Shown here: piece after piece, positions 49,200 to 57,599 of the stretch | How the letters are laid out: the number at the start of each line of letters is the position of its first letter | Position numbering within the stretch: the first letter of the stretch is position 1 | Source: Flagellimonas sp. S3867 | Lineage (GTDB): Bacteria > Bacteroidota > Bacteroidia > Flavobacteriales > Flavobacteriaceae | Assembly (NCBI RefSeq): GCF_014698935.1 | Contig: NZ_JACVMN010000001.1 | Span: 1,178,001-1,242,000 of the forward strand | Length of the DNA stretch: 64,000 nt | Direction of reading: 5' to 3' | Program-made: the position numbers and the translations under genes | Notes under the pieces: generated by a model | Databases searched by the model: none | What the model was told of the DNA's origin: nothing | What the model saw: the letters and a program-made list of their open reading frames with translations, nothing else

Positions 49200-49207
49200 T
49201 AGTTTTG
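49200..49207 (+). promoter_or_regulatory. -7 promoter box for the kdsD operon
   Basis: TAGTTTTG matches TANNTTTG and ends 58 nt before the TTG start at 49266. Confidence 0.55.
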
Positions 49208-49265
49208 TAAACTTAAATATAAGACATTCTTTTAGGAATACAACTTAGATAATCTATTAATTACC

Positions 49266-50231
49266 TTGAGCGATACCCAATCTATTCTATCCATTGCAAA
49301 AAGGACCTTGGAAACTGAAAGCAAGGCCATTGAAAATCTAATTGACCAACTCAATGATCAGTTTGCCGAGGCAGTTCAATACATTCTAGAATCCAAAGGA
49401 AGAGTGATCGTATCCGGCGTTGGGAAAAGTGCAATAATTGCTTCAAAAATTGTGGCAACCTTAAATTCTACAGGAACTCCAGCTGTTTTTATGCATGCTG
49501 CCGATGCAATTCACGGTGATCTTGGTACCATTCAAGATAACGATGTGGTGGTCTGTATTTCCAAAAGTGGGAACACCCCTGAAATCAAAGCGTTGTTACC
49601 GTTAATAAAAATTGGCAAGAACAAATTGATCGGAATGACAGGAAGCATGGATTCAATTTTGGCAAAACAGGCTGATTTTGTTTTGAGTACCTATGTCGAA
49701 AAAGAAGCTTGCCCAAATAATCTGGCACCAACTACAAGTACCTCTGCCCAGATGGCCATGGGAGACGCCCTTGCCATTTGTCTTTTGGAACTGAGAGGTT
49801 TTAGTAGTGCCGACTTCGCAAAGTATCACCCAGGAGGTTCATTGGGCAAAAAACTTTATCTACGGGTTGCAGATATTGTTATCAACAATCAAAAACCACA
49901 AGTCGATGCAACATCTGGGGTAAAAGATGTAATAGTTGAAATCTCTGAAAAGATGCTCGGGGTCACCGCGGTGATGGAAAACAATAAAGTGGTCGGAATT
50001 GTAACGGATGGCGATATTAGGAGAATGCTCAGTAAATATGACAACATTGGTGAGTTGACCGCAAAGGACATAATGACCGCCAATCCCAAATCGGTAACAA
50101 TAGATACTTTGGCTGTAAAAGCTCTAAAAACATTACAGGACAACGGCATCTCCCAGCTCTTGGCTTTTGATAATGGTTCATATGCAGGAGTTGTCCATAT
50201 TCATAACCTTATAAATGAGGGCATCTTATAA
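49266..50231 (+). CDS. kdsD: Arabinose-5-phosphate isomerase (KdsD/KpsF/GutQ family)
   Basis: The protein has 321 residues from a TTG start. The SIS domain (about 30-170) has GRVIVSGVGKSAIIASKIVA, FMHAADAIHGDLGTIQDNDV and CISKSGNTPEIKALLPLIK. Two CBS domains follow (about 205-320: ADIVINNQKPQVDATSGVKD and AKDIMTANPKSVTIDTLAV). The enzyme makes arabinose 5-phosphate from ribulose 5-phosphate, the first step to Kdo for LPS. It leads a kdsD-tatC-AhpD-like-lptB cluster; the tatC ATG overlaps its stop by one base. Confidence 0.95.
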   Translation: MSDTQSILSIAKRTLETESKAIENLIDQLNDQFAEAVQYILESKGRVIVSGVGKSAIIASKIVATLNSTGTPAVFMHAADAIHGDLGTIQDNDVVVCISKSGNTPEIKALLPLIKIGKNKLIGMTGSMDSILAKQADFVLSTYVEKEACPNNLAPTTSTSAQMAMGDALAICLLELRGFSSADFAKYHPGGSLGKKLYLRVADIVINNQKPQVDATSGVKDVIVEISEKMLGVTAVMENNKVVGIVTDGDIRRMLSKYDNIGELTAKDIMTANPKSVTIDTLAVKALKTLQDNGISQLLAFDNGSYAGVVHIHNLINEGIL

Positions 50232-51067
50232 TGGCAGAAACAATAAACAACAACCCTAACGAAATGTCCTTTTTGGACCATTTGGAAGAGCTTCGATGGC
50301 ATCTGATTAGATCAATAATCGCGATAGTCATAGTCGCCTGTGCAGCTTTTGTGATGAAGGACTTCATTTTTGATACGATCCTTTTTGGACCCAAAAGGAT
50401 GGATTTTCCGACCTATCGTTTCTTTTGTAAAATAGCTACTTTCTTTGGGGTCGATTCTGAATTTTGTGCCGATTCCCTACCTTTTACCCTACAAAATAGA
50501 ACCATGGCCGGGCAATTCTCTGCCCATATTTGGACATCCATTTGGGCTGGATTCATCGTCGCATTTCCCTATGTATTATGGGAATTATGGAAATTCATTA
50601 GCCCTGGTCTACATGAAAAGGAACGAAAACACTCAAGAGGTTTTATTATTGCTGCCTCATCGCTCTTCTTCTTGGGAGTGCTTTTTGGTTATTATGTGGT
50701 TGCCCCTTTGTCCATTAATTTTTTGGGCACTTATCAAGTGAGTAAGGAGGTCCTCAATGAAATTGACATCGGTTCGTTTATAGCCAACGTTAGAACTTCG
50801 GTAATTGCTTGTGGAATTATGTTTGAATTGCCCATTATCATTTACTTTTTGACCAAAGTAGGTCTGGTCACACCTGAAATTCTGAAAAAATACAGAAAAA
50901 TAGCACTTGTAATCGTTTTGATTTTATGTGCGGTTATTACCCCACCTGATGTAACTAGTCAAATTTTAGTGGCCATCCCTGTATTGATTTTGTACCAAGC
51001 CAGTATTTACATTTCTAAAATTGTAGTGAAAAGAGAAGCCAAAAAAGAGAAAGAAAATGCCAAATAA
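50231..51067 (+). CDS. tatC: Sec-independent protein translocase TatC
   Basis: The protein has 278 residues. It begins EMSFLDHLEELRWHLIRSII, the hallmark TatC start, with six helices. Conserved loops include FPYVLWELWKFISPGLHEKE, and SIYISKIVVKREAKKEKENA forms the C-terminus. TatC recognises twin-arginine signal peptides and, with TatA, exports folded proteins across the inner membrane. Its start overlaps the kdsD stop and its end overlaps the AhpD-like gene by 11 bp. Confidence 0.97.
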   Translation: MAETINNNPNEMSFLDHLEELRWHLIRSIIAIVIVACAAFVMKDFIFDTILFGPKRMDFPTYRFFCKIATFFGVDSEFCADSLPFTLQNRTMAGQFSAHIWTSIWAGFIVAFPYVLWELWKFISPGLHEKERKHSRGFIIAASSLFFLGVLFGYYVVAPLSINFLGTYQVSKEVLNEIDIGSFIANVRTSVIACGIMFELPIIIYFLTKVGLVTPEILKKYRKIALVIVLILCAVITPPDVTSQILVAIPVLILYQASIYISKIVVKREAKKEKENAK

Positions 51068-51407
51068 TGTAGAAGAATTCAATGCATATCGTTCCAAAAT
51101 GAACGAAAAGCTCTTGGCGGAAAATAACAAGCTAATTAAGCGCATATTTAATCTGGATACCAATGCCTTTATGCCGGGAGCCTTAGACGTAAAGACAAAA
51201 GAGCTATTGGGTTTGGTGGCCTCAGCTGTAATGCGCTGTGATGATTGTGTGAAATATCATTTGGAAAGCTCCAAAGATCAGGGAGTAACCAAGGAAGAAG
51301 TCATGGAAACCCTGGGCATTGCCACCCTCATTGGAGGAACAATTGTAATTCCGCACCTACGGAGAGCTTTTGAATATTGGGAAGCGTTAGAAGAAAACGA
51401 GGCATAA
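51057..51407 (+). CDS. Carboxymuconolactone decarboxylase/AhpD-like protein
   Basis: The protein has 116 residues. Its core is KTKELLGLVASAVMRCDDCV, with the CxxC redox pair CDDC, then KYHLESSKDQGVTKEEVME and ATLIGGTIVIPHLRRAFEYW. This is the AhpD-like all-helical fold with peroxidase or alkyl hydroperoxide-reducing potential; the partner is not evident. It overlaps tatC by 11 bp. It is unlikely to be a true decarboxylase, since those lack the CxxC. Confidence 0.92.
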   Translation: MPNNVEEFNAYRSKMNEKLLAENNKLIKRIFNLDTNAFMPGALDVKTKELLGLVASAVMRCDDCVKYHLESSKDQGVTKEEVMETLGIATLIGGTIVIPHLRRAFEYWEALEENEA

Positions 51408-51464
51408 AAAAATCCCAAAGTCAATGACCCAAATAGAGAATATGTGTAGTTTTGGCGAATTCTT

Positions 51465-52205
51465 ATGAAGCTTAGAGCCGAAAATATAATGAAGGCCTAT
51501 AGAGGCCGAAAGGTTGTAAAAGGTATTTCTCTTGAAGTAAACCAAGGAGAGATTGTTGGTTTATTGGGACCCAATGGTGCCGGTAAGACCACTTCTTTCT
51601 ATATGATCGTGGGCTTGATCAAGCCCAATGGCGGTAAGATCTTCTTGGATGACATGGAAATCACCACCTTCCCTATGTACAAAAGAGCGCAGAATGGAAT
51701 CGGTTATTTGGCCCAAGAGGCTTCTGTTTTTAGAAAACTAAGCATTGAAAAAAACATTTTAAGTGTGTTGCAACTCACCAATTTGAGTAAAAAAGAGCAG
51801 CATATGAAAATGGAATCCCTTATCGATGAATTCGGATTGGGACATATCCGTAAAAATAGAGGGGATTTACTTTCTGGTGGAGAACGCCGCCGAACTGAAA
51901 TAGCTCGCGCCCTTGCAACAGATCCCAAATTTATTTTACTGGATGAGCCCTTTGCCGGAGTTGACCCCGTAGCGGTGGAAGATATTCAACGTATTGTGGC
52001 CCAGTTAAAGGATAAGAACATTGGAATCCTGATTACAGATCACAATGTTCAAGAAACTTTGGCAATTACAGAACGTTCATACTTGATGTTCGAAGGTGGC
52101 ATCTTAAAAGCAGGTATTCCAGAAGAGTTGGCCATGGATGAAATGGTTCGCAAAGTATATTTGGGTCAAAACTTCGAACTCCGTAAAAAGAAATTGGATT
52201 TTTAG
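51465..52205 (+). CDS. lptB: LPS export ABC transporter ATP-binding protein LptB
   Basis: The protein has 246 residues, the typical length. Walker A is [20 protein letters not shown], the Q-loop is [20 protein letters not shown], the signature is [17 protein letters not shown], and Walker B is [19 protein letters not shown]. LptB powers LptFG to extract LPS from the inner membrane toward LptC, LptA/OstA and LptD. It lies 57 bp after the AhpD-like gene; the OstA-like gene at 25901 is probably in the same pathway. Confidence 0.98.
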   Translation: MKLRAENIMKAYRGRKVVKGISLEVNQGEIVGLLGPNGAGKTTSFYMIVGLIKPNGGKIFLDDMEITTFPMYKRAQNGIGYLAQEASVFRKLSIEKNILSVLQLTNLSKKEQHMKMESLIDEFGLGHIRKNRGDLLSGGERRRTEIARALATDPKFILLDEPFAGVDPVAVEDIQRIVAQLKDKNIGILITDHNVQETLAITERSYLMFEGGILKAGIPEELAMDEMVRKVYLGQNFELRKKKLDF

Positions 52206-52210
52206 CGCTA

Positions 52211-52813
52211 TTAATTAACGGTAAATTCTAATCCCAGGTTTGTACTTCCAGCAGTTGTCAAAGGTGATTTTACGATTACAGTTTCATAGGTATTTCGACG
52301 CATTTTTTGATCTTCAAAGACGAAAACCCATTCATTTTTCGATTGGTGATATTGAGATAGGATAAAATCTCCCTTCTCTTTCAATAAAACACCAAATCGA
52401 AACACATAGTTTTCCCCATCAAGCAACATAGCACAATGTATTCGGGTCCGATCATATTCATCCAAATATACCTCTCCATTTATCACTACCAACTCGTTTT
52501 CAGAAAGGGATAAAATGGAGGGATTGGAAAAATCTCCTTTCTTACTCAGCTTCATTGCGAAATGGGATGAAACGGTACCTAAATCATTTTGTAAATCTAT
52601 CCTTTCCCCCTCTACAGTGACCACGTTTCTTGGAATTTTGGCTATTAAATAAAGGGTGTCGCCTTGAAGAAAATTTATTTTCTCTCCCTCAAAGGCAACA
52701 ACATTGGGAATTACGGATTCGTATTCCACAAAATAATTGTCCGGAGGACAACCACACAATGAAACACACAGTACATAAAGAAAACATAGTGAGTAACTTA
52801 GAACCATCTTCAT
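52211..52813 (-). CDS. Lipoprotein of unknown function
   Basis: The protein has 200 residues with a signal (MKMVLSYSLCFLYVLCVSLC, then GCPPD), so a lipidated Cys near 20-22. The mature part is beta-rich with repeated VVAFEGEKINFLQGDTLYLI and VVTVEGERIDLQNDLGTVSS segments. No known family is recognised. It is convergent with lptB (5 bp between stops) and precedes pssA on the minus strand but is not clearly in its operon, being 72 bp downstream. Confidence 0.7.
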   Translation of the reverse strand: MKMVLSYSLCFLYVLCVSLCGCPPDNYFVEYESVIPNVVAFEGEKINFLQGDTLYLIAKIPRNVVTVEGERIDLQNDLGTVSSHFAMKLSKKGDFSNPSILSLSENELVVINGEVYLDEYDRTRIHCAMLLDGENYVFRFGVLLKEKGDFILSQYHQSKNEWVFVFEDQKMRRNTYETVIVKSPLTTAGSTNLGLEFTVN

Positions 52814-52885
52814 AACATTTAAGTTTTATGGATGTCTAAGTAAGGTTGAAAGCATTCAAAGATGCGCTTCAACATCCGAATTAAT

Positions 52886-53608
52886 CTAATTTTGTTTGTT
52901 GAGGAGAGAGCTTACAATATACAACATTACGATCAAAGGCAAAGCCAAGAATTGTAGCGTAATCAACAAAACCACACTTCCAATTAAAAAGAGATATCTA
53001 ACCGCGTTGTCCTTAAAACTCCAGTTATCAAATTTTAGTGCAAAAAGTTCAATTTTGGAATTGAGCAAGTAGGCACTTAAAACCGTTAGCCCAATTAAAA
53101 ACCATTGGTTTAAAATAAGTCCATTTAAAATATCACTCTGGTGAAATAATAAAATAAGGGGCAAAGACAGGATCAAAAGTGCGTTTGCAGGTGTTGGAAG
53201 TCCTTTAAAAGAAGAAACCTGATTCTCGTCTACATTGAATTTGGCCAAACGATAGGCCGAGGCCAACGTAATTACAAATCCGAAAAACGGAAGTGCAGTC
53301 ATATCGGTTTCATGTCCAAAAAATCCCAAATTCCAACCCCCGGTTACAGCCATATTCAACAATTGGAACATTACAATCCCAGGTACCAACCCACTTGTGA
53401 CCATATCGGCTAAAGAATCGAGCTGTACCCCGATTTCACTTTTCACATTAAGCAATCGGGCTGCAAATCCGTCCAAAAAATCAAAAAATATGCCGATGCA
53501 AACAAAAAGTGCTGCCAGTTCCAAATGATTGAGTACCGCAAAAACTGCAGCTATACATCCACTAAAAAGATTTAGGAGGGTTATAAAATTCGGAATATGG
53601 CGCTTCAT
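52886..53608 (-). CDS. pssA: CDP-diacylglycerol--serine O-phosphatidyltransferase
   Basis: The protein has 240 residues and is a CDP-alcohol phosphatidyltransferase. The motif D-G-x2-A-R-x8-G-x3-D-x3-D is met exactly in the segment starting DGFAARLLNVKSEIG and ending LDSLAD at about 46-68. About six membrane helices follow. The start MKRHIPNFITLLNLFSGCIA is typical of bacterial PssA. It makes phosphatidylserine, the precursor of phosphatidylethanolamine. It diverges from the Lnb-domain gene. A weak stem-loop is visible at 52840-52880 downstream, without a T run. Confidence 0.95.
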   Translation of the reverse strand: MKRHIPNFITLLNLFSGCIAAVFAVLNHLELAALFVCIGIFFDFLDGFAARLLNVKSEIGVQLDSLADMVTSGLVPGIVMFQLLNMAVTGGWNLGFFGHETDMTALPFFGFVITLASAYRLAKFNVDENQVSSFKGLPTPANALLILSLPLILLFHQSDILNGLILNQWFLIGLTVLSAYLLNSKIELFALKFDNWSFKDNAVRYLFLIGSVVLLITLQFLALPLIVMLYIVSSLLNKQN

Positions 53609-53709
53609 GCATTCGTGTTTGCGTAAAAATAAGGGAAAAAATAAAGTGTTTTGTTTTCCGGCTCCATCATGTGTGATTTATTCTGATATTTGCCCAGATA
53701 AAATCACAA

Positions 53710-54879
53710 ATGAAGCACTGGATTTTCTTTTGGGCTTTGCTTTTTTCGCTCACACAACATGCAATATCCCAAATTCCTCAGCTATCCGAAAAATCGCAAA
53801 TAAGCCTGCTCACCTGTGCCAAAGGGGATGATTTAATTACATCCTTCGGGCATACGGCCATTCGGGTTCAAGATTCAACATTGGGCATTGATGTAGTTTA
53901 CAATTACGGCACATTTGATTTTAATCGACCCAATTTCATCCTGAACTTTGTCAAGGGTAGGTTGATTTATTCCCTATCCCGAAGTCCATTCGACAGATTT
54001 CTTTTTGCCTACGAAATGGAAAGAAGGTGGATGAAAGAGCAAATTTTGAATTTGAACTTGGAAGAAAAAAACAAGTTTTTTGCCTTTTTAGAGAATAATT
54101 ATCTGCCTCAAAACAGGGACTACCTGTACGATCCATTATTAAATAATTGCTCTAGTATTGTTGGAGATATTTTAAAACAGTTATATGGTGACGAGATTGT
54201 TTTTGATGGTTCTTATTTGGATAAAAAATTCACCTTCAGGGAATTGGTACGTCAGAATTTAGCAACTAATTCCTGGTCCTCTTTTGGCATAGACGTGGCT
54301 TTTGGATCTGTGGTAGACAGGAAAGCCACTGTAAAAGAACATACATTTCTGCCCTATTATGCCATGAAACAGCTGAGTAATACAACCAAAAATGGAAAGC
54401 CTTTGGTTCAAAGGGAACGCACAATATTGGATTACGATGAATTTGATGCGAACAGCTTTTTTCCGCTTTCCCCACTCTTTTGGTTTACCCTATTATTATT
54501 GTTTACCGCTACAATAACCTATCTTGATTATAAACATGGTTCTCGAAGCCGATGGTTGGATTTTTCGCTCCTTTTTATAACCGGTTTTATTGGGCTTGTT
54601 CTTGCATTGATTTGGTTCGGAGCGGATCATACGTCAACACCTAAAAACTATAATCTATTATGGGCTTTTCCATTGAATTTGGCTGTTGCTTTTATTTATA
54701 TATTTCAAAGAAAGCTGCCCGATTGGTTTTTTAAATATCTATGGATGGCCATAGGATTAATTGGGCTTACCTTATTGGTATGGATTTTTAACATCCAGAG
54801 TTTTTCGCCCCTATTGATCCTTATTTTACTAACACTGGCCGTACGCTATGTTTTCTTGATAAAATTTGCCAAGGTTTAG
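53710..54879 (+). CDS. Lnb N-terminal-domain (DUF4105) membrane protein
   Basis: The protein has 389 residues. A signal peptide (HWIFFWALLFSLTQHAISQ) is followed by a periplasmic domain (about 20-240) with SLLTCAKGDDLITSFGHTAI, VVYNYGTFDFNRPNFILNF and YLYDPLLNNCSSIVGDILKQ. The catalytic Cys-type residues are in LLNNCSS and the His in SFGHTAI. Four to five C-terminal helices follow. The Lnb N-terminal domain is a papain-like acyltransferase seen in bacterial lipoprotein N-acylation; catalysis here is inferred from family. It stands alone, divergent from pssA, 22 bp before the ABC-F gene. Confidence 0.88.
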   Translation: MKHWIFFWALLFSLTQHAISQIPQLSEKSQISLLTCAKGDDLITSFGHTAIRVQDSTLGIDVVYNYGTFDFNRPNFILNFVKGRLIYSLSRSPFDRFLFAYEMERRWMKEQILNLNLEEKNKFFAFLENNYLPQNRDYLYDPLLNNCSSIVGDILKQLYGDEIVFDGSYLDKKFTFRELVRQNLATNSWSSFGIDVAFGSVVDRKATVKEHTFLPYYAMKQLSNTTKNGKPLVQRERTILDYDEFDANSFFPLSPLFWFTLLLLFTATITYLDYKHGSRSRWLDFSLLFITGFIGLVLALIWFGADHTSTPKNYNLLWAFPLNLAVAFIYIFQRKLPDWFFKYLWMAIGLIGLTLLVWIFNIQSFSPLLILILLTLAVRYVFLIKFAKV

Positions 54880-54901
54880 GCCAAGGTTGTAAATTGTTCC
54901 G

Positions 54902-56776
54902 ATGAATTTGTTGACTGTTGAAAATATTTCAAAATCGTATGGAGAATTGGTGCTTTTTTCCAACATTTCCTTTGGAATAAATAAAGATCAGAAGATAGCT
55001 TTGGTGGCTAAAAATGGAAGTGGAAAGACTTCAATTCTCAACATAATTTCTGGTAAGGACGCCTCCGAAACGGGCCAAATCACCAGTCGCAAAGGCATTC
55101 AAGTAGCATTTTTGGAACAGGAACCCAACCTAAACCCAAATTTGACCGTCGAGGAAACCATCTTTAGCTCGGACAATGCTATTTTAAAAATCATAGCAGA
55201 TTATGAAAAAGCTGTCTTAAATCCCGATGATTCCGAGCAATTTCAGAAAGCCTTCGAAGCTATGGATCGTCACAACGCTTGGGATTTTGAAACCCAGTAC
55301 AAACAAATCCTCTTTAAATTACAATTGGATCAGTTGGATTTAAAAGTTGGAACACTATCCGGTGGGCAAAAAAAACGGCTGGCTCTGGCCAACGCATTGC
55401 TGAATAAACCAGATTTGCTCATTTTGGATGAACCTACCAACCATTTAGATCTTGAGATGATCGAATGGCTCGAAGCTTATTTTGCCAAAGAAAACATGAC
55501 GTTGTTCATGGTCACCCACGATCGTTATTTTTTGGAGAGGGTATGTAATGAAATTATAGAACTGGACAACAATCAATTGTACAGCTACAAAGGCAATTAT
55601 TCCTATTACCTCCGCGAAAAAGAAGGTAGAATGGAACGCGAAGAGGTTGAACAACACAAATCCAAACTTCTCTTTAAAAAAGAATTGGATTGGATGCGGA
55701 GACAACCCAAAGCACGAACTACCAAATCCAAATCCCGAATCGATGATTTTAAAGAGATAAAACAAAAGGCCCATCAACGCAGGGTTGACCATCAGATTCA
55801 ACTCGAACTGAATATGGAGCGCTTGGGAAGTAAAATTTTAGAGCTTCACAGTGTCTCAAAATCCTTCCAGGACAAAACTATCTTGGAGAAATTCAACTAC
55901 AACTTCACCAAAGGTGAACGTGTTGGCATAATTGGACAAAACGGGACCGGAAAGTCCACTTTCCTCAACATAATAACACGACAAGAATCCATAGACGGGG
56001 GGAAAGTTGTGATCGGGGACACCTTAAAGTTTGGGTATTACACGCAAAAGGGAATTTCAGTTAAAGAAGGACAAAAGGTTATCGATGTCATACGTGAATT
56101 CGGCGATTATATTCCGCTGAAAAAAGGCAAGCAAATTTCTGCCCAGCAACTTTTGGAGCGATTTCTATTTGACCGGAAAAAGCAATATGATTTTGTTGAA
56201 AAACTCAGTGGTGGGGAGCGAAAACGATTGTATTTGTGCACTGTGCTCATTCAAAATCCAAATTTTTTGATATTGGATGAACCGACCAATGACCTTGACA
56301 TTGTTACTTTGAACATTTTGGAAAGTTTCTTATTGGATTTCCCTGGATGTTTGATCGTTGTATCCCATGACCGTTATTTTATGGACAAAATCGTAGATCA
56401 CCTTTTCATTTTCAAAGGGAACGGCAAAATTGAAGATTTCCCAGGAAATTACTCAGATTATCGGACTTATGAAAATAGCAGGGTCATTGCCGAACGTGAA
56501 GCCAAAAACAACCTAGAGAAAACTGAAAAAACTTCTTGGAAAGAAAGAGACGATTCTAAAAAGTTATCCTATTCAGAACAAAAGGAATATAATAAGCTAG
56601 AAAAGGAAATTCAAAAGATGGAGACAAGGAAAGAAGAGCTCCAAAACAAATTTGCCGATGCTAATTTATCTGGAGAAGAAATCAACCAACTATCTATTGA
56701 ACTCAAAGAAATTTCAAACACTTTAGAGGAAAAAACAGAGCGTTGGTTCGAATTATCGGCGATATTAGAAGGATAG
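54902..56776 (+). CDS. ABC-F family ATPase (Uup-like)
   Basis: The protein has 624 residues with two ABC domains and no membrane helices. Domain 1 has VAKNGSGKTSILNIISGKD and LSGGQKKRLALANALLNKPD; domain 2 has IIGQNGTGKSTFLNIITRQ and KLSGGERKRLYLCTVLIQNP, with LDEPTNHLDLEMIEWLEAYF and LDEPTNDLDIVTLNILESFL as Walker B regions. The linker is charged, and a C-terminal coiled coil (about 555-620, SYSEQKEYNKLEKEIQKMET) is Uup-like. ABC-F proteins bind ribosomes or branched DNA; this C-terminal domain points to Uup. Confidence 0.95.
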   Translation: MNLLTVENISKSYGELVLFSNISFGINKDQKIALVAKNGSGKTSILNIISGKDASETGQITSRKGIQVAFLEQEPNLNPNLTVEETIFSSDNAILKIIADYEKAVLNPDDSEQFQKAFEAMDRHNAWDFETQYKQILFKLQLDQLDLKVGTLSGGQKKRLALANALLNKPDLLILDEPTNHLDLEMIEWLEAYFAKENMTLFMVTHDRYFLERVCNEIIELDNNQLYSYKGNYSYYLREKEGRMEREEVEQHKSKLLFKKELDWMRRQPKARTTKSKSRIDDFKEIKQKAHQRRVDHQIQLELNMERLGSKILELHSVSKSFQDKTILEKFNYNFTKGERVGIIGQNGTGKSTFLNIITRQESIDGGKVVIGDTLKFGYYTQKGISVKEGQKVIDVIREFGDYIPLKKGKQISAQQLLERFLFDRKKQYDFVEKLSGGERKRLYLCTVLIQNPNFLILDEPTNDLDIVTLNILESFLLDFPGCLIVVSHDRYFMDKIVDHLFIFKGNGKIEDFPGNYSDYRTYENSRVIAEREAKNNLEKTEKTSWKERDDSKKLSYSEQKEYNKLEKEIQKMETRKEELQNKFADANLSGEEINQLSIELKEISNTLEEKTERWFELSAILEG

Positions 56777-56781
56777 ATTGT

Positions 56782-56804
56782 CACACTGAGCTTGTCGAAG
56801 TGTG
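56782..56804. repeat. REP-like palindrome (CACACTGAGCTTGTCGAAGTGTG)
   Basis: CACACT and AGTGTG are inverted around GAGCTTGTCGA. It is the widespread intergenic palindrome type CACTGAGCTTGTCGAAGTG known from many Bacteroidota and other genomes. It lies 5 bp after the ABC-F stop and may act as a weak terminator or as a REP element. Confidence 0.75.
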
Positions 56805-56820
56805 CTATTAAAATAGCCTC

Positions 56821-57318
56821 ATGTTTTTCAAATTAAAATCATATCTCAAATTCCTTTTAAAATCAACCAATCAGCATGGGGTACATTCCCCTTTTGTATT
56901 TGCCTTTGTAACAAAGTGCCTATACTCAAAAAGAAAATGGAGGCACAAAAAAACCATCAAGGTACTTCTAAAGAGTATCGATTATTTTGATTTTAGAAGT
57001 ATTAAACTTGATGACCCATCACTAAAAGAAATCATTCAGCACGTCAACCCCAAAATTATGTTTGCATCAAATAAGGTCGACATTTTGTACACAAAAGGAT
57101 TAAGTAAAAAAAGGTTTGACCAACTACTTTCAGAACAAATACTACACAATAACAGCATGATTCTTATTGATGGTATCCATTCCAATCAAAAAAAAGAAGA
57201 GCTTTGGGAAGATTTAATTCAAATACCAAATATCACGGTCAGTATTGATATGTTCCATTGTGGAGCTCTTTTTATACGCAAGGAACAAGTCAAAGAACAT
57301 TTCACCATCCGGATTTAA
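56821..57318 (+). CDS. Shortened class I SAM-methyltransferase-like protein
   Basis: The protein has 165 residues. The N-terminus (FFKLKSYLKFLLKSTNQHGV, then HSPFVFAFVTKCLYSKRK) and the C-terminus (ILIDGIHSNQKKEELWEDLI; FIRKEQVKEHFTIRI) match a flavobacterial family of methyltransferase-like proteins of about 220-240 residues. The middle SAM-binding glycine loop and acidic strand end are absent. The frame is open and no frameshift is seen, so it looks like an internal deletion that left a stable protein, or a family branch that lost SAM binding. It lies between the REP-like palindrome and a tiny membrane gene. Confidence 0.7.
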   Translation: MFFKLKSYLKFLLKSTNQHGVHSPFVFAFVTKCLYSKRKWRHKKTIKVLLKSIDYFDFRSIKLDDPSLKEIIQHVNPKIMFASNKVDILYTKGLSKKRFDQLLSEQILHNNSMILIDGIHSNQKKEELWEDLIQIPNITVSIDMFHCGALFIRKEQVKEHFTIRI

Positions 57319-57350
57319 AAAAGTAATTTTAGGAAACAAAGAATTCTCAT

Positions 57351-57494
57351 ATGGAAGGCGATGTAATCTATTACGTTCTTGGAGTTTTGGCCATAATTTA
57401 TCTGGCAGTTCTTTTCAAGAACAAACGAGGTAGACGAGATAGAAAGTCCAGAAAGTTTATGGATGGAAAAAGAAAACACAACAATCACGATTAA
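57351..57494 (+). CDS. 47-residue single-helix membrane protein
   Basis: ATG at 57351 opens MEGDVIYYVLGVLAIIYLAV, one membrane helix, followed by a very basic tail (LFKNKRGRRDRKSRKFMDGK). It ends at the TAA at 57492-57494. The charge pattern (helix then Arg/Lys tail) is that of small inner-membrane proteins of this phylum. It lies 32 bp after the methyltransferase-like gene. No function is known. Confidence 0.6.
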   Translation: MEGDVIYYVLGVLAIIYLAVLFKNKRGRRDRKSRKFMDGKRKHNNHD

Positions 57495-57548
57495 ACAATT
57501 ATCAATGCTCAATAATCAATAGCCATCTAAACACATTGCTAATTGTAC

Positions 57549-57583
57549 ATTGTTAATTGTTAATTGTTAATTGCTAACTGATA
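57549..57583 (+). repeat. Seven-base tandem repeat (ATTGTTA)
   Basis: Three exact ATTGTTA units are followed by ATTGCTA and ACTGATA. It is AT-rich, lies between two genes, and is the sort of slippage-prone tract seen in flavobacterial intergenic regions. It ends 16 bp before the adenosyltransferase start. Confidence 0.85.
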
Positions 57584-57599
57584 ATTGGCCACTGACAGA

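Noticed and set aside
52840..52880. A terminator for pssA
   Set aside because: An imperfect stem (GTTGAAGC with GCTTTCAAC) is visible on the minus strand, but it has a bulge and no T run.
57245..57433. A 62-codon frame spanning the end of the methyltransferase-like gene
   Set aside because: It straddles two better frames: the 165-residue gene and the 47-residue membrane-protein gene, which has an ATG, a helix and a basic tail.
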